DNA of 25,932 nt. Source: Izemoplasma sp964435595. GTDB taxonomy: Bacteria; Bacillota_I; Bacilli_A; Izemoplasmatales; Izemoplasmataceae. Positions 6,703 through 13,629 of the stretch are shown here, piece after piece. Below the pieces are notes generated by a model. It saw only the letters and a list, made by a program, of their open reading frames with translations, made no database searches and was not told the DNA's origin. The DNA lies in assembly GCA_964435595.1 (NCBI GenBank), contig CAYSZV010000024.1, positions 1-25,932 of the forward strand, in the 5' to 3' direction. The position numbers were made by a program, and so were the translations under genes. Positions within the stretch are counted from its first letter, which is position 1. Every line of letters begins with the position of its first letter.

Positions 6703-7083
6703 TTAATGTTTACCGATTAGACCAATTTCATTTGGATGTTTAATTTTAGAAGAAACACTATTCGCAATTTCTTTTGAAATGGTGTCCAATCTATTTTGTA
6801 AGTCTTTTTCTAATTGTTTGTATTCTTTAATAACATCATTTGTGAATACTTCCTCTTTCTTTTTTGAAAGTTCAAGTTTTACACGTTTTAAATCCGGATG
6901 ATATTTCCCATACTGTGATACTTCTTCATATTTCAATTTGATTTTATTAAAGGATTGAATCAATATTACCAAATCAGGATCAGACTTTATTTTCTGATCT
7001 AATTCTAATAATCTAATGTATTGATTTGTTTGTTTGATTTCATCGACTAATTCATACGTTTTTTCAAGTACTTTACTATTCAT
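6703..7083 (-). CDS. ylbF: YlbF/YmcA-family protein, RNase Y specificity factor-like
   Basis: A 126-residue, largely helical cytoplasmic protein. It matches B. subtilis YlbF, with the conserved core IQSFNKIKLKYEEV followed by GKYHPD. In Bacillus YlbF joins YmcA and YaaT in the Y-complex, which steers RNase Y in mRNA maturation and affects competence, sporulation and biofilm. The ATG at 7083 was chosen: GGTGAT lies 5 nt upstream, and the promoter at 7101-7129 puts the transcript start after the alternative ATG at 7119. It has no cysteine at all; the C-terminal Cys-rich segment of Bacillus YlbF is missing, so a cluster held as in Bacillus is not possible in this subunit. ylbG follows 10 nt later. 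Confidence 0.87.
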   Translation of the reverse strand: MNSKVLEKTYELVDEIKQTNQYIRLLELDQKIKSDPDLVILIQSFNKIKLKYEEVSQYGKYHPDLKRVKLELSKKKEEVFTNDVIKEYKQLEKDLQNRLDTISKEIANSVSSKIKHPNEIGLIGKH

Positions 7084-7100
7084 AATATCACCATAGTATA

Positions 7101-7129
7101 AGTATATAGAAAAGCTCATTTTCTTTCAA
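7101..7129 (-). promoter_or_regulatory. Sigma-A promoter of ylbF-ylbG
   Basis: On the minus strand TTGAAA (7129-7124), a 17-nt spacer and TATACT (7106-7101) lie about 20 nt before the ylbF ATG. This supports the shorter ylbF start. Confidence 0.75.
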
Positions 7130-7183
7130 GTAAAATAGACATTCCTTATTTATTGTATACTTTATAATATTGTATAACATTAA

Positions 7184-7212
7184 TTGACTATAAGATATGT
7201 TAGATTTATAAT
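7184..7212 (+). promoter_or_regulatory. Sigma-A promoter of the thioredoxin-CcdA operon
   Basis: TTGACT (7184-7189), a 17-nt spacer and TATAAT (7207-7212). Transcription should start near 7219, so the upstream in-frame TTG at 7184 cannot be the start codon; the ATG at 7253 fits. Confidence 0.8.
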
Positions 7213-7252
7213 AGAAATGGACAAATATATATTACAGAAAGAAGATGTTAAT

Positions 7253-8467
7253 ATGAAGAAAACAACTAGACTACTATTACTTCTTACAGCATTACTCTTC
7301 ACAGTTTATGGTGTCACTCGAGTTGAGGCTTCTACAGAGAATACAGTTATTTACTTCTATGGGCCTCTGTGTAGTGGCTGCGCAGCACTTGAAGCAGACG
7401 GATATATAGATCAAATTACCGATGCCGGAATTCAAATCATAAGAATTAATACTGAAGAAACATATGTAACTGTTTTTCCAGAGAATGTTATATACAATCA
7501 AGACGAACAATTAACGGTATTTGAATTATGGGGAGCATTCAACGTTATCTACAAAACTGGAAACAATCCTGGTACACCTCATATGTTTGTTGGAGAACAA
7601 GAACTAAGCGAATATGAAATTAGAGCAGCAATTGACAATGGTGATTTCTTCGAATTCGCTGAAAAAGAGCTACTAGATGTCGATGTTGAAGCAGGATTGA
7701 AGTATGATGATTTCAAAACAGTCGCCGGATTCTTTTCAGTTGTTGTTGCAGGATTATTAGACGGGTTTAATCCTTGTGCTATCGCCTTGCTACTACTTTT
7801 CATTTCATTACTAGGGTTTACTGAAAATAAAAAAATACTAATTATCGTAAGTACAACATATATTATTACAATGTTTATATCCTATTTCTTAATTGGGGCA
7901 GGAGTATTAGGAGCATTAAAAACAATTGTTGAGGGATCTCCAATTTCAACAATAGTTTCCTGGGTGATGCTATTCATTGTTCTTATCTTCTTTGTATTAA
8001 ATGTTTATGATTATTTGGTAGCAAAGAATGAAGATTATGGTAAGATTAAAAGTCAAATTCCTAAATGGCTACAACGATTCAATACTAGAATTATGAAAGT
8101 TTTCACAAGTGCTATGGAAGATAGTGAAGACAAAGGAAATATTATTAGAATCATTCTATTAACATTTGTCTTAGGATTCATCATGACACTCACTGAATTT
8201 ACTTGTTCAGGATTTATATATTTAGGTGTATTACAAGGTATTAGTGTTGTTCACGAGGCATATGCATACATCTTATTGTTGGTGTTTAACATTATGTTTG
8301 TTTCTCCAATGATTGTTATCGCATTTTTATCTGTAAAATCTAGAAGTACAATGAGTATAAGTAATTGGATGAGAGAGAATCTTCATATCATTAAATTATT
8401 TAACGCTGTTGTATTCTTATTACTTGCAGTTTTCATCATATTAAGATTATTAGGAATCGTACACTAG
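7253..8467 (+). CDS. Exported thioredoxin-like domain fused to CcdA-type membrane domain
   Basis: A 404-residue protein that should move electrons across the membrane to an outside thiol domain. A signal peptide (about 1-26) precedes a thioredoxin-fold domain (about 30-140) with redox motif CSGC (Cys40, Cys43) and a cis-Pro in GTPHMF (Pro109). A CcdA/DsbD-beta-like membrane domain (about 155-402, six predicted TM helices) follows, with the paired cysteines in FNPC (Cys175) and EFTCSG (Cys318). In DsbD the thioredoxin domain follows the membrane part; here it precedes it. Electrons would come from cytoplasmic thioredoxin. AAAGAAG lies before the ATG. It heads an operon with a small unknown gene and a cysteine desulfurase; no cytochrome c gene is present, so thiol reduction is more likely than cytochrome maturation. 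Confidence 0.88.
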   Translation: MKKTTRLLLLLTALLFTVYGVTRVEASTENTVIYFYGPLCSGCAALEADGYIDQITDAGIQIIRINTEETYVTVFPENVIYNQDEQLTVFELWGAFNVIYKTGNNPGTPHMFVGEQELSEYEIRAAIDNGDFFEFAEKELLDVDVEAGLKYDDFKTVAGFFSVVVAGLLDGFNPCAIALLLLFISLLGFTENKKILIIVSTTYIITMFISYFLIGAGVLGALKTIVEGSPISTIVSWVMLFIVLIFFVLNVYDYLVAKNEDYGKIKSQIPKWLQRFNTRIMKVFTSAMEDSEDKGNIIRIILLTFVLGFIMTLTEFTCSGFIYLGVLQGISVVHEAYAYILLLVFNIMFVSPMIVIAFLSVKSRSTMSISNWMRENLHIIKLFNAVVFLLLAVFIILRLLGIVH

Positions 8468-8481
8468 GAATGGGTGGTCAA

Positions 8482-8787
8482 ATGAAAAATAAAAGGTTAA
8501 AACACAAGATTAAAGTCACAAAAAGAGACAAAGAATTGTACTTTGGTAAGCCAATAGATTTACCAATAAGAGATGAATTTATCATTAAAAAAAGTGTTGA
8601 ATTATTCGATGATGAAGATCCATGTATCATTCATCAAAGTTATGTAGTAAAAGAGTTTTCTGATAGTTTAATTGAATTATTTATTATGAACGAAACAACT
8701 ACGATCCATGGGAAAGACTATATCGAAGAATTGGCATTTTTAGATTATAACAATTTACAAGAGTTATCATTTGAATTAGTGGGGTGA
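8482..8787 (+). CDS. Small protein of unknown function in redox/desulfurase operon
   Basis: A soluble protein of 101 residues with a very basic N-terminus (Lys-rich first 18 residues) and an acidic remainder; it has one cysteine in DEDPCIIHQSY. No signal peptide or TM segment is seen, and I recognise no family. The ATG at 8482 has GGGTGG just upstream; an in-frame ATG at 8470 has its Shine-Dalgarno too close and is less likely. The gene lies between the thioredoxin-CcdA fusion and the cysteine desulfurase, with gaps of 14 and 4 nt, so all three share a transcript. A link to thiol or sulfur transfer is suggested only by position. Confidence 0.65.
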   Translation: MKNKRLKHKIKVTKRDKELYFGKPIDLPIRDEFIIKKSVELFDDEDPCIIHQSYVVKEFSDSLIELFIMNETTTIHGKDYIEELAFLDYNNLQELSFELVG

Positions 8788-8791
8788 TACT

Positions 8792-9922
8792 ATGGAAGCT
8801 TATTTAGATAACGCTGCAACAACAGGAGTTTCTAAAGAAGTATTCGAGGCAATGAAACCATATTTTTTTGGTTCATATGGAAATCCTTCCAGTTTACATT
8901 ATAAGGGAATAGAGACAAAAAAAGTAATCAATACGTGTCACAAAAAAGTGGCGAAACTTTTAGGGTGTCATCATACAGAAGTATACTTTACTGGATGTGG
9001 AACCGAGTCAATCAACTGGGCTATCAAAGGAATCGCATTTAACAATCGAACAAAATCTGAAATCATTACGACAAAGATTGAACATCATGCAACATTGCAT
9101 ACCGTTGAGTTCTTAGAAAAACGAGGATATATTGTACATTACCTAGATGTTGACGCACAAGGTTTCATTAATTTAGAACAGTTGAAAAATCTAATAAATG
9201 ACAATACACTAATCGTGTCTATCATCATGGCAAACAATGAAATTGGTACCATTCAAAACATGAAAGAAATCAGTGATATATGTCAAGCAGCCTCAACTTA
9301 TTTACATGTCGATGCAGTGCAAGTCGCAACTCATATTCCACTATCATTAAGTGAATTGAATGCAGATTTGGTTTCGTTCTCTGGACACAAATTTCATGCG
9401 CCAAAAGGTATCGGAATGTTATACATTAAGAACGGAACACATATTGAAAATCTATTACATGGTGGTCAACAAGAACACAACCTACGTTCAGGAACTGAAA
9501 ATGTACCTTATATCGTTGGATTTACCAAAGCATTAGAACTTGGAATGAAATCAATGTTTCAAAATATTTTAAGACAAAATGAATATATTTCTTATATCGT
9601 CGAAGAGCTTAAAAAAAGTAATATTGATTTTCGCATCAACGGTCCTAATATTGGTGAAAATAGACTTCCTGGGAACTTAAATATTTCAATCAAAGACTTA
9701 GAAGGTAGTGATATTACATATTACTTGAATAAGGCAAACATCTTCGTTTCTACTGGTAGTGCATGTGACAGTTCATCGATCGAGCCTTCTCATGTCTTAC
9801 AAGCAATTGCCGTACCTCTAGATTACATCAATGCTTCGTTACGTATTACTGTAGGAGACAACACTACATTTGAAGAAGTTCAATATGCTACAAAAACACT
9901 AATAGAAATAATTAATGATTAA
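8792..9922 (+). CDS. Cysteine desulfurase (NifS/IscS type)
   Basis: A 376-residue PLP-dependent class V aminotransferase-fold enzyme that takes sulfur from L-cysteine, leaving alanine and an enzyme persulfide. Key features: start YLDNAATT, KIEHHA (His98-His99), HVDAVQ (Asp174), the PLP Schiff-base lysine K200 in SFSGHKFHAPKG, RSGTEN at 232-237, and the persulfide cysteine C325 in STGSACDSSSIEPSHVL. The last has the long IscS-like loop, so it is a group I enzyme rather than SufS-type. GGGGTGAT precedes the ATG. It is the last gene of the thioredoxin-CcdA operon. No IscU/SufU scaffold or ThiI/MnmA acceptor is adjacent, so the sulfur acceptor is unknown. Confidence 0.93.
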   Translation: MEAYLDNAATTGVSKEVFEAMKPYFFGSYGNPSSLHYKGIETKKVINTCHKKVAKLLGCHHTEVYFTGCGTESINWAIKGIAFNNRTKSEIITTKIEHHATLHTVEFLEKRGYIVHYLDVDAQGFINLEQLKNLINDNTLIVSIIMANNEIGTIQNMKEISDICQAASTYLHVDAVQVATHIPLSLSELNADLVSFSGHKFHAPKGIGMLYIKNGTHIENLLHGGQQEHNLRSGTENVPYIVGFTKALELGMKSMFQNILRQNEYISYIVEELKKSNIDFRINGPNIGENRLPGNLNISIKDLEGSDITYYLNKANIFVSTGSACDSSSIEPSHVLQAIAVPLDYINASLRITVGDNTTFEEVQYATKTLIEIIND

Positions 9923-9924
9923 GC

Positions 9925-9950
9925 AAAAAGCGCTATTAATAGCGCTTTTT
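9925..9950. terminator. Bidirectional terminator between desulfurase and rsuA
   Basis: A perfect palindrome (aaaaagcgctatt / aatagcgcttttt) with T-runs on both strands lies between convergent genes and reaches the first base of the rsuA stop codon. Confidence 0.88.
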
Positions 9951-10621
9951 TATATTTCCTTATATTCTCCTAATTTTAAGTTAGGATCTAATTCAATGTC
10001 TCCAATTGCAATTCTTTTCAAATATGTTACTGTTAGCTGATAATGTTGACACATTCTTTTTATTTGATGAAACTTGCCTTCTTTGATTTCTAAATAAAAT
10101 GATGTAGTTGATATTTGTTCCACTCTAGGAATCTTTGGTATATACTCATTATTTCCCCCATCTAATATTTTCATCGGACGAAGTAATTTCCTGCAATCAA
10201 AGGCTTTATCGACTTCTACATAATATTTTTTGTAGACATCTTTATTGGGACTAATTAAATCGTGAAGCAAGACACCATCATTTGTTAGTAAAATCAATCC
10301 TTCCGTATCGATATCTAACCTTCCAGCTATGTTCAAATCAAATCTAGAATACGGCTCACCTATAAGATCAACCACTGTTTTATGTAATCCATCTTTATTT
10401 GCACTAATGTATCCCTTGGGCTTATTAAGCATAAGTAGTATCGTTTCCTTGTAAAACACCAATTTTTCATCAAAATACACTTTATCAACACTTGGATTAA
10501 TGATTGTTTTCGCTTCTATATTGGGTTTCCCATCTATCGATACAAATCCATTTTTGATTGCCTTTTTGATTTCGTTCCTTGTTCCATATTTTAAGTTTGA
10601 TAAAAATTTGTCTAATCTCAT
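9950..10621 (-). CDS. rsuA: 16S rRNA pseudouridine synthase, RsuA family
   Basis: A 223-residue enzyme that isomerises a uridine in 16S rRNA to pseudouridine (position 516 in E. coli). It has an N-terminal S4 RNA-binding domain (1-50; MRLDKFLSNLKYGTRNEIKK) and an RsuA/RluB/E/F catalytic domain with motif GRLDIDTEGLILLTND, the catalytic Asp being D103. KFHQIKRM near the C-terminus is the usual closing motif. The ATG at 10621 was chosen because TAGGTGAT lies just upstream; the GTG at 10630 is inside that site. It is separated from the pfkA operon by a terminator, so it has its own weak promoter or depends on readthrough. Confidence 0.92.
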   Translation of the reverse strand: MRLDKFLSNLKYGTRNEIKKAIKNGFVSIDGKPNIEAKTIINPSVDKVYFDEKLVFYKETILLMLNKPKGYISANKDGLHKTVVDLIGEPYSRFDLNIAGRLDIDTEGLILLTNDGVLLHDLISPNKDVYKKYYVEVDKAFDCRKLLRPMKILDGGNNEYIPKIPRVEQISTTSFYLEIKEGKFHQIKRMCQHYQLTVTYLKRIAIGDIELDPNLKLGEYKEI

Positions 10622-10649
10622 ATGTATCACCTATATTTATTGTATAACA

Positions 10650-10671
10650 AAAAGACCATTACTGGTCTTTT
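10650..10671 (-). terminator. Rho-independent terminator of pfkA operon
   Basis: A 9-bp stem (aaaagacca / tggtctttt) overlaps the stop codon of the UPF0223 gene; a short T-run follows on the minus strand. Confidence 0.8.
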
Positions 10672-10904
10672 ATTTTTTTGATTGTCTCGAAAATCGAATA
10701 TCCTGATACTTTCATAAACTCTCTTTCAAGAGTCTTTTCGTAAGAAACACTGTTGAGTATAGAACGATATTCATTGTATTTTTTGAGAATTTTATCTTTA
10801 TTCACTTTTTTTTCATTGGCATCTTCTATTAATGAGAAAAATTCAACAATTACCACGATTTCATCTGAATCAAATTCAGAGTAATCTATTGGATATGAAT
10901 ACAT
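10659..10904 (-). CDS. UPF0223 family protein (YktA-like)
   Basis: An 81-residue cytoplasmic protein recognised as UPF0223 by its start YSYPIDYSEFDSDEIVVIVEFF and end VSGYSIFETIK. The family is a small helical protein of unknown function, found in Firmicutes. Its ATG shares one base with the pfkA stop (TAATG), so translation is coupled to pfkA; the ribosome binding site would be GGTGAGACGG inside the pfkA end. This coupling to glycolysis is unusual to my knowledge and may be chance. Confidence 0.85.
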   Translation of the reverse strand: MYSYPIDYSEFDSDEIVVIVEFFSLIEDANEKKVNKDKILKKYNEYRSILNSVSYEKTLEREFMKVSGYSIFETIKKIKDQ

Positions 10905-12037
10905 TATTCCGTCTCACCAAATGAGATTCCAATTGCTTTAGCAACTTGAACGTGTTGTCCTTCAGGATCAACAGTTTTTCCGCCACCTTTAGATGTTTCT
11001 CCAACTTCTCCGGTTCCTACTACTTCTACTAGAGGAATCGAAGTAATTTTACGTCCTTTTAATTGAACCATTCTACCAGATCCACCATTCATTAGTAAAT
11101 CAACTGCATTTACACCAAACATTAGTCCTAACGCTCTATCAAATTGTGATGTGATTCCACCACGTTGAATATATGCTAAGTTAGTATAACGAACTTCATG
11201 TTCTGGAATCAATTGTTGTAATTGATCAGTAATAATTTGACCAACACCACCCAAACGTACACTATCAGCAGAATCTTTAACGATTTCACGAATTGTTTGT
11301 TTTCCATCTTTCGGTTTTGCACCTTCAGACACTACGATAATTGTAAAGTTTCTTCCAAACGCATCACGTTCTCTTACTTTTTCAACAATTGCATTGATGT
11401 CATAAGGAATTTCAGGGATTAAAATAACATCAGCACTACCAGCCAATCCACCTTCAAGTGCTAACCATCCACTATTTCTACCCATAACTTCCACAACCAT
11501 TACTCGGTCATGTGAATAGGCAGTTGTATGAATTTTATCCAACGCATCTGTGATCGTTTCTAATGATGTGTTGTATCCAAATGTTACATCAGTTGCTGGT
11601 AAATCATTATCAATTGTTTTTGGTACACCTACTACAGGGATTCCTTTTCTAAAGAAATCACGTGCACTTGTTAACGTTCCGTCCCCACCAATAACGATTA
11701 AAGCATCTACACCTAAATATTTTAAGTTTCTTACTGCTTCGTCTGATACATCTCTATATTCAATCGTTCCATCAGGCAATTTCACTGGGAAATTGAATAA
11801 GTTATCTTTGTTTGAGGATTTTAATATTGTTCCACCCTCATGCATAATCCCACTTACTGATTTTAGTCCTAACGGTCTATGTGCGTTTGTATATAACCCT
11901 TTATATCCTCTAGTAAACCCTACTACTTCAAGTCCATACTTTTTTACTGCGGCTTTGGTAATACCATTTATAACAGCATTCAGACCACTACAGTCTCCAC
12001 CACCAGTAATAATACCAATTTTTCTAATTTTTTTCAT
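10904..12037 (-). CDS. pfkA: 6-phosphofructokinase, group III (mixed-substrate) type
   Basis: A 377-residue enzyme that phosphorylates fructose 6-phosphate to fructose 1,6-bisphosphate, the committed step of glycolysis. Motifs: GIITGGGDCSGLNAV (9-22), IGGDGT (116-121) and VPKTIDNDLP (138-147) with catalytic Asp143; MGRNSGW at 186-192 binds the sugar phosphate. It has Gly120 where E. coli PfkA has Gly104 (Asp in PPi enzymes), which predicts ATP use, but Lys140 where E. coli has Gly124 (Lys in PPi enzymes). Gly/Lys is the pattern of the ATP-using actinobacterial group III enzymes. Length exceeds the ~320 residues of E. coli PfkA. AGGAGG precedes the ATG. The first loop has Ser where GGDCPGLN is usual. 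Confidence 0.93.
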   Translation of the reverse strand: MKKIRKIGIITGGGDCSGLNAVINGITKAAVKKYGLEVVGFTRGYKGLYTNAHRPLGLKSVSGIMHEGGTILKSSNKDNLFNFPVKLPDGTIEYRDVSDEAVRNLKYLGVDALIVIGGDGTLTSARDFFRKGIPVVGVPKTIDNDLPATDVTFGYNTSLETITDALDKIHTTAYSHDRVMVVEVMGRNSGWLALEGGLAGSADVILIPEIPYDINAIVEKVRERDAFGRNFTIIVVSEGAKPKDGKQTIREIVKDSADSVRLGGVGQIITDQLQQLIPEHEVRYTNLAYIQRGGITSQFDRALGLMFGVNAVDLLMNGGSGRMVQLKGRKITSIPLVEVVGTGEVGETSKGGGKTVDPEGQHVQVAKAIGISFGETE

Positions 12038-12064
12038 TTGAGTCCTCCTAAAAATATCACTTTA

Positions 12065-12093
12065 ATTATAGGGGATAAATGGAATGATGTAAA
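12065..12093 (-). promoter_or_regulatory. Sigma-A promoter of pfkA
   Basis: On the minus strand TTTACA (12093-12088), a 17-nt spacer and TATAAT (12070-12065) lie about 28 nt before the pfkA start codon. Confidence 0.8.
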
Positions 12094-12108
12094 CAAATTT
12101 ACTGTAAG

Positions 12109-12122
12109 TGAAAACGCTTTTA
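12109..12122. promoter_or_regulatory. Candidate cre (CcpA) site upstream of pfkA
   Basis: TGAAAACGCTTTTA matches the cre consensus TGWNANCGNTNWCA at all defined positions but one. Its centre lies about 57 bp upstream of the predicted pfkA transcription start, where CcpA activates rather than blocks, as at the lactococcal las (pfk-pyk-ldh) operon. The 305-bp gap 12038-12342 holds this site, the pfkA promoter and the def promoter; I see nothing else in it. Confidence 0.5.
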
Positions 12123-12314
12123 TGTTTAATGCTTCATATTTGCATTCCAAAAAGAAAGAATTATGATTCTACTCTTTAACAATATTTTTACTACAATTAT
12201 TTTACAAATTACTTTTATGAAAAGGCTTGAACGTATCCAATAATTGCACAAAATTTATCTTCACCATATTTCTTTAGAAATATATTCGTTTCTATTTCAA
12301 GTTATATATAACTT

Positions 12315-12323
12315 TGTTATAAT
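12315..12323 (+). promoter_or_regulatory. Extended -10 promoter of def-tal
   Basis: TGtTATAAT ends 19 nt before the def start codon. A poor -35 (TTTCAA at 12295-12300) lies 17 nt upstream of the hexamer. Confidence 0.6.
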
Positions 12324-12342
12324 ATAAAAAGAGGTGATATCA

Positions 12343-12933
12343 ATGTTAACAATGAAAGATGTCATCAGAGAAGGTCATCCAACTTTAGAGATGAAAGCCA
12401 ATGAAGTAGAAATCCCCTTAACTGATGAAAACAAAGAAACGTTAAAACTGATGATGGAATTCTTAGAAAATTCTCAAAATCCTGAAATTAGTGAAGAATA
12501 TGAAATACGTCCAGGAGTTGGACTTGCTGCACCACAAATTAATATTTCAAAGAGAATGATTGCCGTTTTAACAACCGATGAGAAAAACGAGAAATTATAT
12601 AAACTTCTTCTCGTCAATCCAAAAATAATTTCTCACAGTGTTAAGAAAGTGTACATCCCTGGTGGAGAAGGTTGTTTGAGTGTCGATCGAGAGACTGAAG
12701 GAATCACTGCAAGACACAAAAAAATCACAGTAAGAGCTCATCTATATAATCCCGAAACAGATGAGTTGAAGAAAGTAGAAATCAGAGTTAGCGGATATGT
12801 TGCTGTAGTATTACAACACGAAATTGATCATTTAGATGGAATCTTATTCACAACCAAACTAAATGAACACTTACCAGATGCTGAACCGATTATATTCCCA
12901 GAGCCAGAAATTGAAAATGAAGAAGAAAACTAG
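12343..12933 (+). CDS. def: Peptide deformylase
   Basis: A 196-residue metalloenzyme that removes the formyl group from nascent proteins. All three motifs are present: GVGLAAPQ (58-65), EGCLSV with the metal ligand Cys111, and QHEIDHLDG with His159, Glu160 and His163. The insertion between motifs and the length fit the type II (Gram-positive) class. The C-terminus is an acidic tail (PEPEIENEEEN). AGAGGTG lies 6 nt before the ATG at 12343; the GTG at 12334 falls inside that site. It is co-transcribed with the transaldolase 8 nt downstream, a pairing without an obvious functional link. Confidence 0.95.
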   Translation: MLTMKDVIREGHPTLEMKANEVEIPLTDENKETLKLMMEFLENSQNPEISEEYEIRPGVGLAAPQINISKRMIAVLTTDEKNEKLYKLLLVNPKIISHSVKKVYIPGGEGCLSVDRETEGITARHKKITVRAHLYNPETDELKKVEIRVSGYVAVVLQHEIDHLDGILFTTKLNEHLPDAEPIIFPEPEIENEEEN

Positions 12934-12941
12934 GAGGAAAT

Positions 12942-13589
12942 ATGAAATTATTTATTGATACCGCAAATGTAAAATACATTAGAGAAATGGCAGATTTAGG
13001 AATTATTAGTGGTGTTACAACGAACCCTACACTCATTGCCAAAGAAGGCAGAGACTTCAATGAAGTAATCAATGAAATTACAAGCATTGTTGATGGTCCA
13101 ATCAGCGGAGAAGTTATCTCGTTAGACGCCGAAGGAATGATAAAAGAGGGAATCGAAATCGCAAAAATACATCCTAATATGATTGTTAAAATCCCTATGA
13201 CAGAACAGGGATTAAAAGCCACTAAATCCTTATCACAAAAAGGAATCAAAACAAATGTAACATTGGTATTCAGTGCTAATCAAGCTTTAATGGCAGCACT
13301 GGCTGGAGCTACATATGTAAGTCCCTTTGTAGGACGCTTAGAAGATACACTTCATGATGGAATCCAAGTAGTAAGTGATATCCGAAGCATCTTTGATACT
13401 TATGGATATGATACACAAATTATTAGTGCTTCCATCAGAACACCAAAACAGTTGGCAGATAGCGCTTTAGCGGGTGCACACATCGCAACCGTACCGTATG
13501 CAGTCTTAAAAAAAGCAGTCACGCATCCTTTAACAGATAAAGGCGTTGAAACATTTATGAAAGACTGGAAGGCCGTATTTGGTGAATAA
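12942..13589 (+). CDS. tal: Transaldolase, short TalC/FSA-like type
   Basis: A 215-residue Schiff-base aldolase of the pentose phosphate pathway that transfers a dihydroxyacetone unit between sugar phosphates. The barrel starts MKLFIDTANV; ISGVTTNPTL is the Asn-containing substrate motif; the Schiff-base lysine is K83 in MIVKIPM. The motif SPFVGRLED has Phe where E. coli fructose-6-phosphate aldolase has Tyr (Y131), which favours true transaldolase activity over FSA. AGGAGG lies 4 nt before the ATG. It is the second gene after def and ends at a terminator. Confidence 0.93.
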   Translation: MKLFIDTANVKYIREMADLGIISGVTTNPTLIAKEGRDFNEVINEITSIVDGPISGEVISLDAEGMIKEGIEIAKIHPNMIVKIPMTEQGLKATKSLSQKGIKTNVTLVFSANQALMAALAGATYVSPFVGRLEDTLHDGIQVVSDIRSIFDTYGYDTQIISASIRTPKQLADSALAGAHIATVPYAVLKKAVTHPLTDKGVETFMKDWKAVFGE

Positions 13590-13596
13590 CTAAAGA

Positions 13597-13627
13597 AAAG
13601 ACATATTCGATTGAATATGTCTTTTTT
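13597..13627. terminator. Terminator after transaldolase, probably bidirectional
   Basis: A 12-bp stem (aaagacatattc / gaatatgtcttt), loop GATT, followed by T6 on the plus strand. The minus strand also carries a T-rich tail for the convergent YwaF-like gene. Confidence 0.88.
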
Positions 13628-13629
13628 GT

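Noticed and set aside
10904..12037. PPi-dependent phosphofructokinase
   Set aside because: Lys140 alone does not define it; Gly120 in place of Asp favours ATP.
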